Positions 1-13,055 of a stretch of DNA of 64,000 nt are shown here, one piece after another. This DNA is from Nemertoderma westbladi (lineage: Eukaryota > Xenacoelomorpha > Nemertodermatida > Nemertodermatidae), in assembly GCA_032718475.1 (NCBI GenBank), contig JAUCBJ010004934.1, positions 67,501 through 131,500 on the forward strand, given 5' to 3'. The translations under genes were made by a program, and so were the position numbers. Under the pieces are notes generated by a model. It made no database searches, had not been told where the DNA came from, and saw only the letters and a program-made list of their open reading frames with translations. Within the stretch, counting starts at the first letter, position 1; each line of letters begins with the position of its first letter.

Positions 1-30
1 AGTAACTATATCAACACAGTTTGGGTACAG

Positions 31-36
31 TCTAGA
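31..36. other. TCTAGA (XbaI) palindrome once per unit
   Basis: Each unit carries TCTAGA at positions 31-36. I found only six losses: four with TCTATA (units at 9,751, 9,816, 55,506 and 56,875) and two with TGTAGA (units at 49,051 and 50,146). XbaI digestion of this locus would therefore give 65- and 105-bp fragments with very few larger bands. There is no evidence that the site has a cellular function; it is simply a well conserved palindrome. Confidence 0.9.
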
Positions 37-41
37 ACTTT

Positions 42-103
42 CATTATATTTGCTACTAAAAATTACCGAGAGCGAGAATAACATTATATTTGCTACTAAA
101 AAT
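42..103 (+). repeat. 22-bp direct repeats flanking an 18-bp spacer inside L
   Basis: Positions 42-63 and 82-103 of the unit are identical 22-mers beginning CATTATATTTGC. They flank the 18-bp CpG-containing spacer. Recombination between the two copies would remove exactly 40 bp and turn L into S, so the duplication offers a simple route for L-to-S conversion. The two copies can carry different alleles in one unit: T51A is only in the second copy at 18,501-18,710 and 35,441-35,545, and only in the first copy at 27,151-27,360. Confidence 0.93.
64..103 (+). repeat. 40-bp insertion that defines the L unit
   Basis: The first 18 bases (64-81) have no counterpart in the short unit. They hold both CpG dinucleotides of the satellite, at 67-68 and 73-74. 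The remaining 22 bases (82-103) repeat positions 42-63 exactly. In much of the window the first CpG is replaced by TpG (CTGAG instead of CCGAG). A structure of 'filler plus flank duplication' is what a single aberrant repair or template-switch event would leave, followed by spread through the array; this is inference. Confidence 0.93.
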
Positions 104-105
104 AA

Positions 106-170
106 AGTAACTATATCAACACAGTTTGGGTACAGTCTAGAACTTTCATTATATTTGCTACTAAAAATAA
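106..170 (+). repeat. Short monomer (S), 65-bp reference copy
   Basis: First complete short unit of the window. It has 18 G+C in 65 bases (28%). It contains one TCTAGA site at positions 31-36, an A5 tract near its end and no CpG. Main polymorphic sites are 17 (C or T), 25 (G, T or A), 51 (T or A) and 55-56 (AC, GT or AT). About 610 copies occur in the window. Its length is not a multiple of three, and an in-frame TAA across the unit junction closes the plus-strand frame used by L units. Confidence 0.97.
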
Positions 171-1895
171 AGTAACTATATCAACACAGTTTGGGTACAG
201 TCTAGAACTTTCATTATATTTGCTACTAAAAATTACCGAGAGCGAGAATAACATTATATTTGCTACTAAAAATAAAGTAACTATATCAACATAGTTTGGG
301 TACAGTCTAGAACTTTCATTATATTTGCTACTAAAAATAAAGTAACTATATCAACACAGTTTGGGTACAGTCTAGAACTTTCATTATATTTGCTACTAAA
401 AATTACCGAGAGCGAGAATAACATTATATTTGCTACTAAAAATAAAGTAACTATATCAACACAGTTTGGGTACAGTCTAGAACTTTCATTATATTTGCTA
501 CTAAAAATTACCGAGAGCGAGAATAACATTATATTTGCTACTAAAAATAAAGTAACTATATCAACACAGTTTGGGTACAGTCTAGAACTTTCATTATATT
601 TGCTACTAAAAATTACCGAGAGCGAGAATAACATTATATTTGCTACTAAAAATAAAGTAACTATATCAACACAGTTTGGGTACAGTCTAGAACTTTCATT
701 ATATTTGCTAGTAAAAATAAAGTAACTATATCAACACAGTTTGGTTACAGTCTAGAACTTTCATTATATTTGCTACTAAAAATAAAGTAACTATATCAAC
801 ACAGTTTGGTTACAGTCTAGAACTTTCATTATATTTGCTACTAAAAATAAAGTAACTATATCAACATAGTTTGGTTACAGTCTAGAACTTTCATTATATT
901 TGCTACTAAAAATTACCGAGAGCGAGAATAACATTATATTTGCTACTAAAAATAAAGTAACTATATCAACACAGTTTGGGTACAGTCTAGAACTTTCATT
1001 ATATTTGCTACTAAAAATAAAGTAACTATATCAACATAGTTTGGGTACAGTCTAGAACTTTCATTATATTTGCTACTAAAAATAAAGTAACTATATCAAC
1101 ACAGTTTGGGTACAGTCTAGAACTTTCATTATATTTGCTACTAAAAATTACCGAGAGCAAGAATAACATTATATTTGCTACTAAAAATAAAGTAACTATA
1201 TCAACACAGTTTGGGTACAGTCTAGAACTTTCATTATATTTGCTACTAAAAATAAAGTAACTATATCAACATAGTTTGGGTACAGTCTAGAACTTTCATT
1301 ATATTTGCTACTAAAAATAAAGTAACTATATCAACACAGTTTGGGTACAGTCTAGAACTTTCATTATATTTGCTACTAAAAATTACCGAGAGCGAGAATA
1401 ACATTATATTTGCTACTAAAAATAAAGTAACTATATCAACATAGTTTGGGTACAGTCTAGAACTTTCATTATATTTGCTACTAAAAATAAAGTAACTATA
1501 TCAACACAGTTTGGTTACAGTCTAGAACTTTCATTATATTAGCTACTAAAAATAAAGTAACTATATCAACATAGTTTGGGTACAGTCTAGAACTTTCATT
1601 ATATTTGCTACTAAAAATTACCGAGAGCGAGAATAACATTATATTTGCTACTAAAAATAAAGTAACTATATCAACACAGTTTGGTTACAGTCTAGAACTT
1701 TCATTATATTAGCTACTAAAAATAAAGTAACTATATCAACATAGTTTGGGTACAGTCTAGAACTTTCATTATATTTGCTACTAAAAATAAAGTAACTATA
1801 TCAACACAGTTTGGTTACAGTCTAGAACTTTCATTATATTTGCTACTAAAAATTACCGAGAGCGAGAATAACATTATATTTGCTACTAAAAATAA

Positions 1896-2235
1896 AGTAA
1901 TTATATCAACATAGTTTGGATACAGTCTAGAACTTTCATTATATTTGCTACTAAAAATAAAGTAACTATATCAACATAGTTTGGGTACAGTCTAGAACTT
2001 TCATTATATTTGCTACTAAAAATTACCGAGAGCGAGAATAACATTATATTTGCTACTAAAAATAAAGTAATTATATCAACATAGTTTGGATACAGTCTAG
2101 AACTTTCATTATATTTGCTACTAAAAATAAAGTAACTATATCAACATAGTTTGGGTACAGTCTAGAACTTTCATTATATTTGCTACTAAAAATTACCGAG
2201 AGCGAGAATAACATTATATTTGCTACTAAAAATAA
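1896..2235 (+). repeat. 170-bp S-L dimer, perfect tandem duplication
   Basis: Two identical S+L dimers, 1,896-2,065 and 2,066-2,235. Each S carries C6T (AGTAAT start), T17 and A25, and each L carries T17, G25 and C67. I see C6T nowhere else in the window, so the dimer was copied as one block. Confidence 0.93.
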
Positions 2236-5110
2236 AGTAACTATATCAACACAGTTTGGTTACAGTCTAGAACTTTCATTATATTTGCTACTAAAAATAA
2301 AGTAACTATATCAACATAGTTTGGGTACAGTCTAGAACTTTCATTATATTTGCTACTAAAAATAAAGTAACTATATCAACACAGTTTGGGTACAGTCTAG
2401 AACTTTCATTATATTTGCTACTAAAAATTACCGAGAGCGAGAATAACATTATATTTGCTACTAAAAATAAAGTAACTATATCAACATAGTTTGGGTACAG
2501 TCTAGAACTTTCATTATATTTGCTACTAAAAATAAAGTAACTATATCAACACAGTTTGGTTACAGTCTAGAACTTTCATTATATTTGCTACTAAAAATTA
2601 CCGAGAGCGAGAATAACATTATATTTGCTACTAAAAATAAAGTAACTATATCAACATAGTTTGGATACAGTCTAGAACTTTCATTATATTTGCTACTAAA
2701 AATAAAGTAACTATATCAACACAGTTTGGGTACAGTCTAGAACTTTCATTATATTTGCTACTAAAAATTACCGAGAGCGAGAATAACATTATATTTGCTA
2801 CTAAAAATAAAGTAACTATATCAACATAGTTTGGATACAGTCTAGAACTTTCATTATATTTGCTACTAAAAATAAAGTAACTATATCAACATAGTTTGGG
2901 TACAGTCTAGAACTTTCATTATATTTGCTATTAAAAATAAAGTAACTATATCAACATAGTTTGGTTACAGTCTAGAACTTTCATTATATTTGCTACTAAA
3001 AATTACCGAGAGCGAGAATAACATTATATTTGCTACTAAAAATAAAGTAACTATATCAACATAGTTTGGTTACAGTCTAGAACTTTCATTATATTTGCTA
3101 CTAAAAATTACCGAGAGCGAGAATAACATTATATTTGCTACTAAAAATAAAGTAACTATATCAACATAGTTTGGATACAGTCTAGAACTTTCATTATATT
3201 TGCTACTAAAAATTACCGAGAGCGAGAATAACATTATATTTGCTACTAAAAATAAAGTAACTATATCAACATAGTTTGGTTACAGTCTAGAACTTTCATT
3301 ATATTTGCTACTAAAAATAAAGTAACTATATCAACATAGTTTGGATACAGTCTAGAACTTTCATTATATTTGCTACTAAAAATTACCGAGAGCGAGAATA
3401 ACATTATATTTGCTACTAAAAATAAAGTAACTATATCAACATAGTTTGGTTACAGTCTAGAACTTTCATTATATTTGCTACTAAAAATAAAGTAACTATA
3501 TCAACATAGTTTGGTTACAGTCTAGAACTTTCATTATATTTGCTACTAAAAATTACCGAGAGCGAGAATAACATTATATTTGCTACTAAAAATAAAGTAA
3601 CTATATCAACATAGTTTGGATACAGTCTAGAACTTTCATTATATTTGCTACTAAAAATTACCGAGAGCGAGAATAACATTATATTTGCTACTAAAAATAA
3701 AGTAACTATATCAACATAGTTTGGTTACAGTCTAGAACTTTCATTATATTTGCTACTAAAAATTACCGAGAGCGAGAATAACATTATATTTGCTACTAAA
3801 AATAAAGTAACTATATCAACATAGTTTGGATACAGTCTAGAACTTTCATTATATTTGCTACTAAAAATAAAGTAACTATATCAACACAGTTTGGTTACAG
3901 TCTAGAACTTTCATTATATTTGCTACTAAAAATAAAGTAACTATATCAACACAGTTTGGGTACAGTCTAGAACTTTCATTATATTTGCTACTAAAAATAA
4001 AGTAACTATATCAACATAGTTTGGTTACAGTCTAGAACTTTCATTATATTTGCTACTAAAAATAAAGTAACTATATCAACATAGTTTGGGTACAGTCTAG
4101 AACTTTCATTATATTTGCTACTAAAAATAAAGTAACTATATCAACATAGTTTGGGTACAGTCTAGAACTTTCATTATATTTGCTACTAAAAATAAAGTAA
4201 CTATATCAACACAGTTTGGGTACAGTCTAGAACTTTCATTATATTTGCTACTAAAAATAAAGTAACTATATCAACACAGTTTGGGTACAGTCTAGAACTT
4301 TCATTATATTTGCTACTAAAAATTACCGAGAGCGAGAATAACATTATATTTGCTACTAAAAATAAAGTAACTATATCAACACAGTTTGGGTACAGTCTAG
4401 AACTTTCATTATATTTGCTACTAAAAATAAAGTAACTATATCAACATAGTTTGGGTACAGTCTAGAACTTTCATTATATTTGCTACTAAAAATAAAGTAA
4501 CTATATCAACACAGTTTGGGTACAGTCTAGAACTTTCATTATATTTGCTACTAAAAATTACCGAGAGCGAGAATAACATTATATTTGCTACTAAAAATAA
4601 AGTAACTATATCAACACAGTTTGGGTACAGTCTAGAACTTTCATTATATTTGCTACTAAAAATAAAGTAACTATATCAACACAGTTTGGGTACAGTCTAG
4701 AACTTTCATTATATTTGCTACTAAAAATTACCGAGAGCGAGAATAACATTATATTTGCTACTAAAAATAAAGTAACTATATCAACACAGTTTGGGTACAG
4801 TCTAGAACTTTCATTATATTTGCTACTAAAAATAAAGTAACTATATCAACATAGTTTGGGTACAGTCTAGAACTTTCATTATATTTGCTACTAAAAATAA
4901 AGTAACTATATCAACACAGTTTGGGTACAGTCTAGAACTTTCATTATATTTGCTACTAAAAATTACCGAGAGCGAGAATAACATTATATTTGCTACTAAA
5001 AATAAAGTAACTATATCAACACAGTTTGGGTACAGTCTAGAACTTTCATTATATTTGCTACTAAAAATTACCGAGAGCGAGAATAACATTATATTTGCTA
5101 CTAAAAATAA

Positions 5111-8100
5111 AGTAACTATATCAACATAGTTTGGGTACAGTCTAGAACTTTCATTATATTTGCTACTAAAAATAAAGTAACTATATCAACATAGTTTGGG
5201 TACAGTCTAGAACTTTCATTATATTTGCTACTAAAAATAAAGTAACTATATCAACATAGTTTGGGTACAGTCTAGAACTTTCATTATATTTGCTACTAAA
5301 AATTACTGAGAGCGAGAATAACATTATATTTGCTACTAAAAATAAAGTAACTATATCAACATAGTTTGGGTACAGTCTAGAACTTTCATTATATTTGCTA
5401 CTAAAAATAAAGTAACTATATCAACACAGTTTGGGTACAGTCTAGAACTTTCATTATATTTGCTACTAAAAATAAAGTAACTATATCAACATAGTTTGGG
5501 TACAGTCTAGAACTTTCATTATATTTGCTACTAAAAATAAAGTAACTATATCAACATAGTTTGGGTACAGTCTAGAACTTTCATTATATTTGCTACTAAA
5601 AATAAAGTAACTATATCAACACAGTTTGGGTACAGTCTAGAACTTTCATTATATTTGCTACTAAAAATAAAGTAACTATATCAACACAGTTTGGGTACAG
5701 TCTAGAACTTTCATTATATTTGCTACTAAAAATAAAGTAACTATATCAACACAGTTTGGGTACAGTCTAGAACTTTCATTATATTTGCTACTAAAAATAA
5801 AGTAACTATATCAACATAGTTTGGGTACAGTCTAGAACTTTCATTATATTTGCTACTAAAAATAAAGTAACTATATCAACATAGTTTGGGTACAGTCTAG
5901 AACTTTCATTATATTTGCTACTAAAAATAAAGTAACTATATCAACACAGTTTGGGTACAGTCTAGAACTTTCATTATATTTGCTACTAAAAATAAAGTAA
6001 CTATATCAACACAGTTTGGGTACAGTCTAGAACTTTCATTATATTTGCTACTAAAAATAAAGTAACTATATCAACATAGTTTGGGTACAGTCTAGAACTT
6101 TCATTATATTTGCTACTAAAAATTACTGAGAGCGAGAATAACATTATATTTGCTACTAAAAATAAAGTAACTATATCAACATAGTTTGGGTACAGTCTAG
6201 AACTTTCATTATATTTGCTACTAAAAATAAAGTAACTATATCAACATAGTTTGGGTACAGTCTAGAACTTTCATTATATTTGCTACTAAAAATAAAGTAA
6301 CTATATCAACATAGTTTGGGTACAGTCTAGAACTTTCATTATATTTGCTACTAAAAATAAAGTAACTATATCAACACAGTTTGGGTACAGTCTAGAACTT
6401 TCATTATATTTGCTACTAAAAATAAAGTAACTATATCAACACAGTTTGGGTACAGTCTAGAACTTTCATTATATTTGCTACTAAAAATAAAGTAACTATA
6501 TCAACATAGTTTGGGTACAGTCTAGAACTTTCATTATATTTGCTACTAAAAATTACTGAGAGCGAGAATAACATTATATTTGCTACTAAAAATAAAGTAA
6601 CTATATCAACACAGTTTGGTTACAGTCTAGAACTTTCATTATATTTGCTACTAAAAATAAAGTAACTATATCAACACAGTTTGGGTACAGTCTAGAACTT
6701 TCATTATATTTGCTACTAAAAATTACCGAGAGCGAGAATAACATTATATTTGCTACTAAAAATAAAGTAACTATATCAACACAGTTTGGGTACAGTCTAG
6801 AACTTTCATTATATTTGCTACTAAAAATAAAGTAACTATATCAACATAGTTTGGTTACAGTCTAGAACTTTCATTATATTTGCTACTAAAAATAAAGTAA
6901 CTATATCAACACAGTTTGGTTACAGTCTAGAACTTTCATTATATTTGCTACTAAAAATAAAGTAACTATATCAACACAGTTTGGGTACAGTCTAGAACTT
7001 TCATTATATTTGCTACTAAAAATAAAGTAACTATATCAACATAGTTTGGTTACAGTCTAGAACTTTCATTATATTTGCTACTAAAAATAAAGTAACTATA
7101 TCAACACAGTTTGGGTACAGTCTAGAACTTTCATTATATTTGCTACTAAAAATAAAGTAACTATATCAACATAGTTTGGGTACAGTCTAGAACTTTCATT
7201 ATATTTGCTACTAAAAATAAAGTAACTATATCAACATAGTTTGGGTACAGTCTAGAACTTTCATTATATTTGCTACTAAAAATAAAGTAACTATATCAAC
7301 ATAGTTTGGGTACAGTCTAGAACTTTCATTATATTTGCTACTAAAAATAAAGTAACTATATCAACATAGTTTGGGTACAGTCTAGAACTTTCATTATATT
7401 TGCTACTAAAAATAAAGTAACTATATCAACATAGTTTGGGTACAGTCTAGAACTTTCATTATATTTGCTACTAAAAATAAAGTAACTATATCAACATAGT
7501 TTGGGTACAGTCTAGAACTTTCATTATATTTGCTACTAAAAATTACCGAGAGCGAGAATAACATTATATTTGCTACTAAAAATAAAGTAACTATATCAAC
7601 ATAGTTTGGGTACAGTCTAGAACTTTCATTATATTTGCTACTAAAAATAAAGTAACTATATCAACACAGTTTGGGTACAGTCTAGAACTTTCATTATATT
7701 TGCTACTAAAAATAAAGTAACTATATCAACATAGTTTGGGTACAGTCTAGAACTTTCATTATATTTGCTACTAAAAATAAAGTAACTATATCAACATAGT
7801 TTGGGTACAGTCTAGAACTTTCATTATATTTGCTACTAAAAATAAAGTAACTATATCAACACAGTTTGGGTACAGTCTAGAACTTTCATTATATTTGCTA
7901 CTAAAAATAAAGTAACTATATCAACATAGTTTGGGTACAGTCTAGAACTTTCATTATATTTGCTACTAAAAATAAAGTAACTATATCAACATAGTTTGGG
8001 TACAGTCTAGAACTTTCATTATATTTGCTACTAAAAATAAAGTAACTATATCAACACAGTTTGGGTACAGTCTAGAACTTTCATTATATTTGCTACTAAA

Positions 8101-9685
8101 AATAAAGTAACTATATCAACATAGTTTGGGTACAGTCTAGAACTTTCATTATATTTGCTACTAAAAATAAAGTAACTATATCAACATAGTTTGGGTACAG
8201 TCTAGAACTTTCATTATATTTGCTACTAAAAATAAAGTAACTATATCAACACAGTTTGGGTACAGTCTAGAACTTTCATTATATTTGCTACTAAAAATAA
8301 AGTAACTATATCAACATAGTTTGGGTACAGTCTAGAACTTTCATTATATTTGCTACTAAAAATAAAGTAACTATATCAACATAGTTTGGGTACAGTCTAG
8401 AACTTTCATTATATTTGCTACTAAAAATAAAGTAACTATATCAACATAGTTTGGGTACAGTCTAGAACTTTCATTATATTTGCTACTAAAAATAAAGTAA
8501 CTATATCAACATAGTTTGGGTACAGTCTAGAACTTTCATTATATTTGCTACTAAAAATTACCGAGAGCGAGAATAACATTATATTTGCTACTAAAAATAA
8601 AGTAACTATATCAACATAGTTTGGGTACAGTCTAGAACTTTCATTATATTTGCTACTAAAAATAAAGTAACTATATCAACACAGTTTGGGTACAGTCTAG
8701 AACTTTCATTATATTTGCTACTAAAAATTACTGAGAGCGAGAATAACATTATATTTGCTACTAAAAATAAAGTAACTATATCAACATAGTTTGGGTACAG
8801 TCTAGAACTTTCATTATATTTGCTACTAAAAATAAAGTAACTATATCAACACAGTTTGGGTACAGTCTAGAACTTTCATTATATTTGCTACTAAAAATAA
8901 AGTAACTATATCAACACAGTTTGGGTACAGTCTAGAACTTTCATTATATTTGCTACTAAAAATTACTGAGAGCGAGAATAACATTATATTTGCTACTAAA
9001 AATAAAGTAACTATATCAACATAGTTTGGGTACAGTCTAGAACTTTCATTATATTTGCTACTAAAAATTACTGAGAGCGAGAATAACATTATATTTGCTA
9101 CTAAAAATAAAGTAACTATATCAACACAGTTTGGGTACAGTCTAGAACTTTCATTATATTTGCTACTAAAAATTACCGAGAGCGAGAATAACATTATATT
9201 TGCTACTAAAAATAAAGTAACTATATCAACACAGTTTGGGTACAGTCTAGAACTTTCATTATATTTGCTACTAAAAATAAAGTAACTATATCAACACAGT
9301 TTGGGTACAGTCTAGAACTTTCATTATATTTGCTACTAAAAATAAAGTAACTATATCAACACAGTTTGGGTACAGTCTAGAACTTTCATTATATTTGCTA
9401 CTAAAAATAAAGTAACTATATCAACACAGTTTGGGTACAGTCTAGAACTTTCATTATATTTGCTACTAAAAATTACCGAGAGCGAGAATAACATTATATT
9501 TGCTACTAAAAATAAAGTAACTATATCAACATAGTTTGGGTACAGTCTAGAACTTTCATTATATTTGCTACTAAAAATAAAGTAACTATATCAACATAGT
9601 TTGGGTACAGTCTAGAACTTTCATTATATTTGCTACTAAAAATTACTGAGAGCGAGAATAACATTATATTTGCTACTAAAAATAA
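5111..9685 (+). repeat. S-dominated domain with first T67 L units
   Basis: Mostly S units with G25 and alternating C17/T17. L units are sparse, about 12. The first CTGAG insert is near 5,306, and both C67 and T67 forms are mixed from here on. A small cluster of T25 units lies at about 6,600-7,060. Nothing but satellite is present. Confidence 0.87.
7651..8430 (+). repeat. 195-bp trimeric higher-order repeat, four copies
   Basis: S units follow the order C17, T17, T17 four times: 7,651, 7,846, 8,041 and 8,236, each 195 bp. Copies are identical by eye. The next unit breaks the pattern with further T17 units and then an L at 8,496. Confidence 0.88.
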
Positions 9686-9750
9686 AGTAACTATATCAAC
9701 ACAGTTTGGGTACAGTCTAGAACTTTCATTATATTTGCTGTTAAAAATAA

Positions 9751-9880
9751 AGTAACTATATCAACATAGTTTGGGTACAGTCTATAACTTTCATTATATT
9801 TGCTACTAAAAATAAAGTAACTATATCAACATAGTTTGGGTACAGTCTATAACTTTCATTATATTTGCTACTAAAAATAA
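9751..9880 (+). repeat. Two adjacent S units lacking the TCTAGA site
   Basis: Both units read TCTATA at 31-36 and both have T17. Identical neighbours with the same rare change indicate a tandem duplication of one mutant unit. The same change appears far away at 55,506 and 56,875. Confidence 0.9.
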
Positions 9881-10755
9881 AGTAACTATATCAACACAGT
9901 TTGGGTACAGTCTAGAACTTTCATTATATTTGCTACTAAAAATTACTGAGAGCGAGAATAACATTATATTTGCTACTAAAAATAAAGTAACTATATCAAC
10001 ATAGTTTGGGTACAGTCTAGAACTTTCATTATATTTGCTACTAAAAATAAAGTAACTATATCAACACAGTTTGGGTACAGTCTAGAACTTTCATTATATT
10101 TGCTACTAAAAATTACTGAGAGCGAGAATAACATTATATTTGCTACTAAAAATAAAGTAACTATATCAACACAGTTTGGGTACAGTCTAGAACTTTCATT
10201 ATATTTGCTACTAAAAATTACCGAGAGCGAGAATAACATTATATTTGCTACTAAAAATAAAGTAACTATATCAACATAGTTTGGGTACAGTCTAGAACTT
10301 TCATTATATTTGCTACTAAAAATAAAGTAACTATATCAACATAGTTTGGGTACAGTCTAGAACTTTCATTATATTTGCTACTAAAAATAAAGTAACTATA
10401 TCAACATAGTTTGGGTACAGTCTAGAACTTTCATTATATTTGCTACTAAAAATAAAGTAACTATATCAACACAGTTTGGGTACAGTCTAGAACTTTCATT
10501 ATATTTGCTACTAAAAATAAAGTAACTATATCAACACAGTTTGGGTACAGTCTAGAACTTTCATTATATTTGCTACTAAAAATAAAGTAACTATATCAAC
10601 ACAGTTTGGGTACAGTCTAGAACTTTCATTATATTTGCTACTAAAAATTACCGAGAGCGAGAATAACATTATATTTGCTACTAAAAATAAAGTAACTATA
10701 TCAACATAGTTTGGGTACAGTCTAGAACTTTCATTATATTTGCTACTAAAAATAA

Positions 10756-11280
10756 AGTAACTATATCAACACAGTTTGGGTACAGTCTAGAACTTTCATT
10801 ATATTTGCTACTAAAAATTACTGAGAGCGAGAATAACATTATATTTGCTACTAAAAATAAAGTAACTATATCAACACAGTTTGGGTACAGTCTAGAACTT
10901 TCATTATATTTGCTACTAAAAATTACTGAGAGCGAGAATAACATTATATTTGCTACTAAAAATAAAGTAACTATATCAACACAGTTTGGGTACAGTCTAG
11001 AACTTTCATTATATTTGCTACTAAAAATTACCGAGAGCGAGAATAACATTATATTTGCTACTAAAAATAAAGTAACTATATCAACATAGTTTGGGTACAG
11101 TCTAGAACTTTCATTATATTTGCTACTAAAAATTACTGAGAGCGAGAATAACATTATATTTGCTACTAAAAATAAAGTAACTATATCAACACAGTTTGGG
11201 TACAGTCTAGAACTTTCATTATATTTGCTACTAAAAATTACTGAGAGCGAGAATAACATTATATTTGCTACTAAAAATAA
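10756..11280 (+). repeat. Run of five consecutive L units
   Basis: Five 105-bp units with a mix of C67 and T67 inserts; the fourth has T17. Because the units are in one frame, the minus strand stays open through the run, and the plus strand stays open up to the T17 unit, where TAG appears. Confidence 0.9.
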
Positions 11281-13055
11281 AGTAACTATATCAACATAGT
11301 TTGGGTACAGTCTAGAACTTTCATTATATTTGCTACTAAAAATAAAGTAACTATATCAACACAGTTTGGGTACAGTCTAGAACTTTCATTATATTTGCTA
11401 CTAAAAATTACCGAGAGCGAGAATAACATTATATTTGCTACTAAAAATAAAGTAACTATATCAACATAGTTTGGGTACAGTCTAGAACTTTCATTATATT
11501 TGCTACTAAAAATAAAGTAACTATATCAACACAGTTTGGGTACAGTCTAGAACTTTCATTATATTTGCTACTAAAAATTACTGAGAGCGAGAATAACATT
11601 ATATTTGCTACTAAAAATAAAGTAACTATATCAACACAGTTTGGGTACAGTCTAGAACTTTCATTATATTTGCTGTTAAAAATAAAGTAACTATATCAAC
11701 ACAGTTTGGGTACAGTCTAGAACTTTCATTATATTTGCTACTAAAAATAAAGTAACTATATCAACACAGTTTGGGTACAGTCTAGAACTTTCATTATATT
11801 TGCTACTAAAAATTACTGAGAGCGAGAATAACATTATATTTGCTACTAAAAATAAAGTAACTATATCAACATAGTTTGGGTACAGTCTAGAACTTTCATT
11901 ATATTTGCTACTAAAAATAAAGTAACTATATCAACACAGTTTGGGTACAGTCTAGAACTTTCATTATATTTGCTACTAAAAATTACCGAGAGCGAGAATA
12001 ACATTATATTTGCTACTAAAAATAAAGTAACTATATCAACATAGTTTGGGTACAGTCTAGAACTTTCATTATATTTGCTACTAAAAATAAAGTAACTATA
12101 TCAACACAGTTTGGGTACAGTCTAGAACTTTCATTATATTTGCTACTAAAAATAAAGTAACTATATCAACACAGTTTGGGTACAGTCTAGAACTTTCATT
12201 ATATTTGCTACTAAAAATTACTGAGAGCGAGAATAACATTATATTTGCTACTAAAAATAAAGTAACTATATCAACATAGTTTGGGTACAGTCTAGAACTT
12301 TCATTATATTTGCTACTAAAAATAAAGTAACTATATCAACACAGTTTGGGTACAGTCTAGAACTTTCATTATATTTGCTACTAAAAATTACCGAGAGCGA
12401 GAATAACATTATATTTGCTACTAAAAATAAAGTAACTATATCAACACAGTTTGGGTACAGTCTAGAACTTTCATTATATTTGCTGTTAAAAATAAAGTAA
12501 CTATATCAACACAGTTTGGGTACAGTCTAGAACTTTCATTATATTTGCTACTAAAAATAAAGTAACTATATCAACACAGTTTGGGTACAGTCTAGAACTT
12601 TCATTATATTTGCTACTAAAAATTACTGAGAGCGAGAATAACATTATATTTGCTACTAAAAATAAAGTAACTATATCAACACAGTTTGGGTACAGTCTAG
12701 AACTTTCATTATATTTGCTGTTAAAAATAAAGTAACTATATCAACACAGTTTGGGTACAGTCTAGAACTTTCATTATATTTGCTACTAAAAATAAAGTAA
12801 CTATATCAACATAGTTTGGGTACAGTCTAGAACTTTCATTATATTTGCTACTAAAAATAAAGTAACTATATCAACACAGTTTGGGTACAGTCTAGAACTT
12901 TCATTATATTTGCTGTTAAAAATAAAGTAACTATATCAACACAGTTTGGGTACAGTCTAGAACTTTCATTATATTTGCTGTTAAAAATAAAGTAACTATA
13001 TCAACACAGTTTGGGTACAGTCTAGAACTTTCATTATATTTGCTACTAAAAATAA

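Larger units (their letters stand above)
1..105 (+). repeat. Long monomer (L), 105-bp reference copy
   Basis: First long unit. Positions 1-63 match the short unit. A 40-bp insertion follows (64-103), then the usual final AA. About 230 copies are dispersed singly or in runs of up to 12. The 105-bp length equals 35 codons and close to ten helical turns of DNA, so runs of L keep one reading frame. The shared ends show that S and L are two forms of one satellite, not two interleaved satellites. Confidence 0.97.
1..5110 (+). repeat. Left domain: L-rich, C67 allele, mixed base 25
   Basis: All L units here carry CCGAG, the CpG-intact form of the insert. About 27 of the window's L units fall in this segment. 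Base 25 varies among G, T and A, with T and A common between 720 and 3,900. A unique C56G change is at 711, and a CpG-to-CpA change in the insert is at 1158-1159. Two units, at 1,896 and 2,066, share a private C6T change. No gene is present. Confidence 0.88.

Noticed and set aside
31-36. TCTAGA as the centre of a hairpin or regulatory operator
   Set aside because: The palindrome does not extend beyond six bases in register, so no stable stem is supported.
64-103. L insert as a mobile element such as a MITE
   Set aside because: It has no terminal inverted repeats, and its 22-bp flank duplication is far longer than a target-site duplication and occurs only within this satellite.
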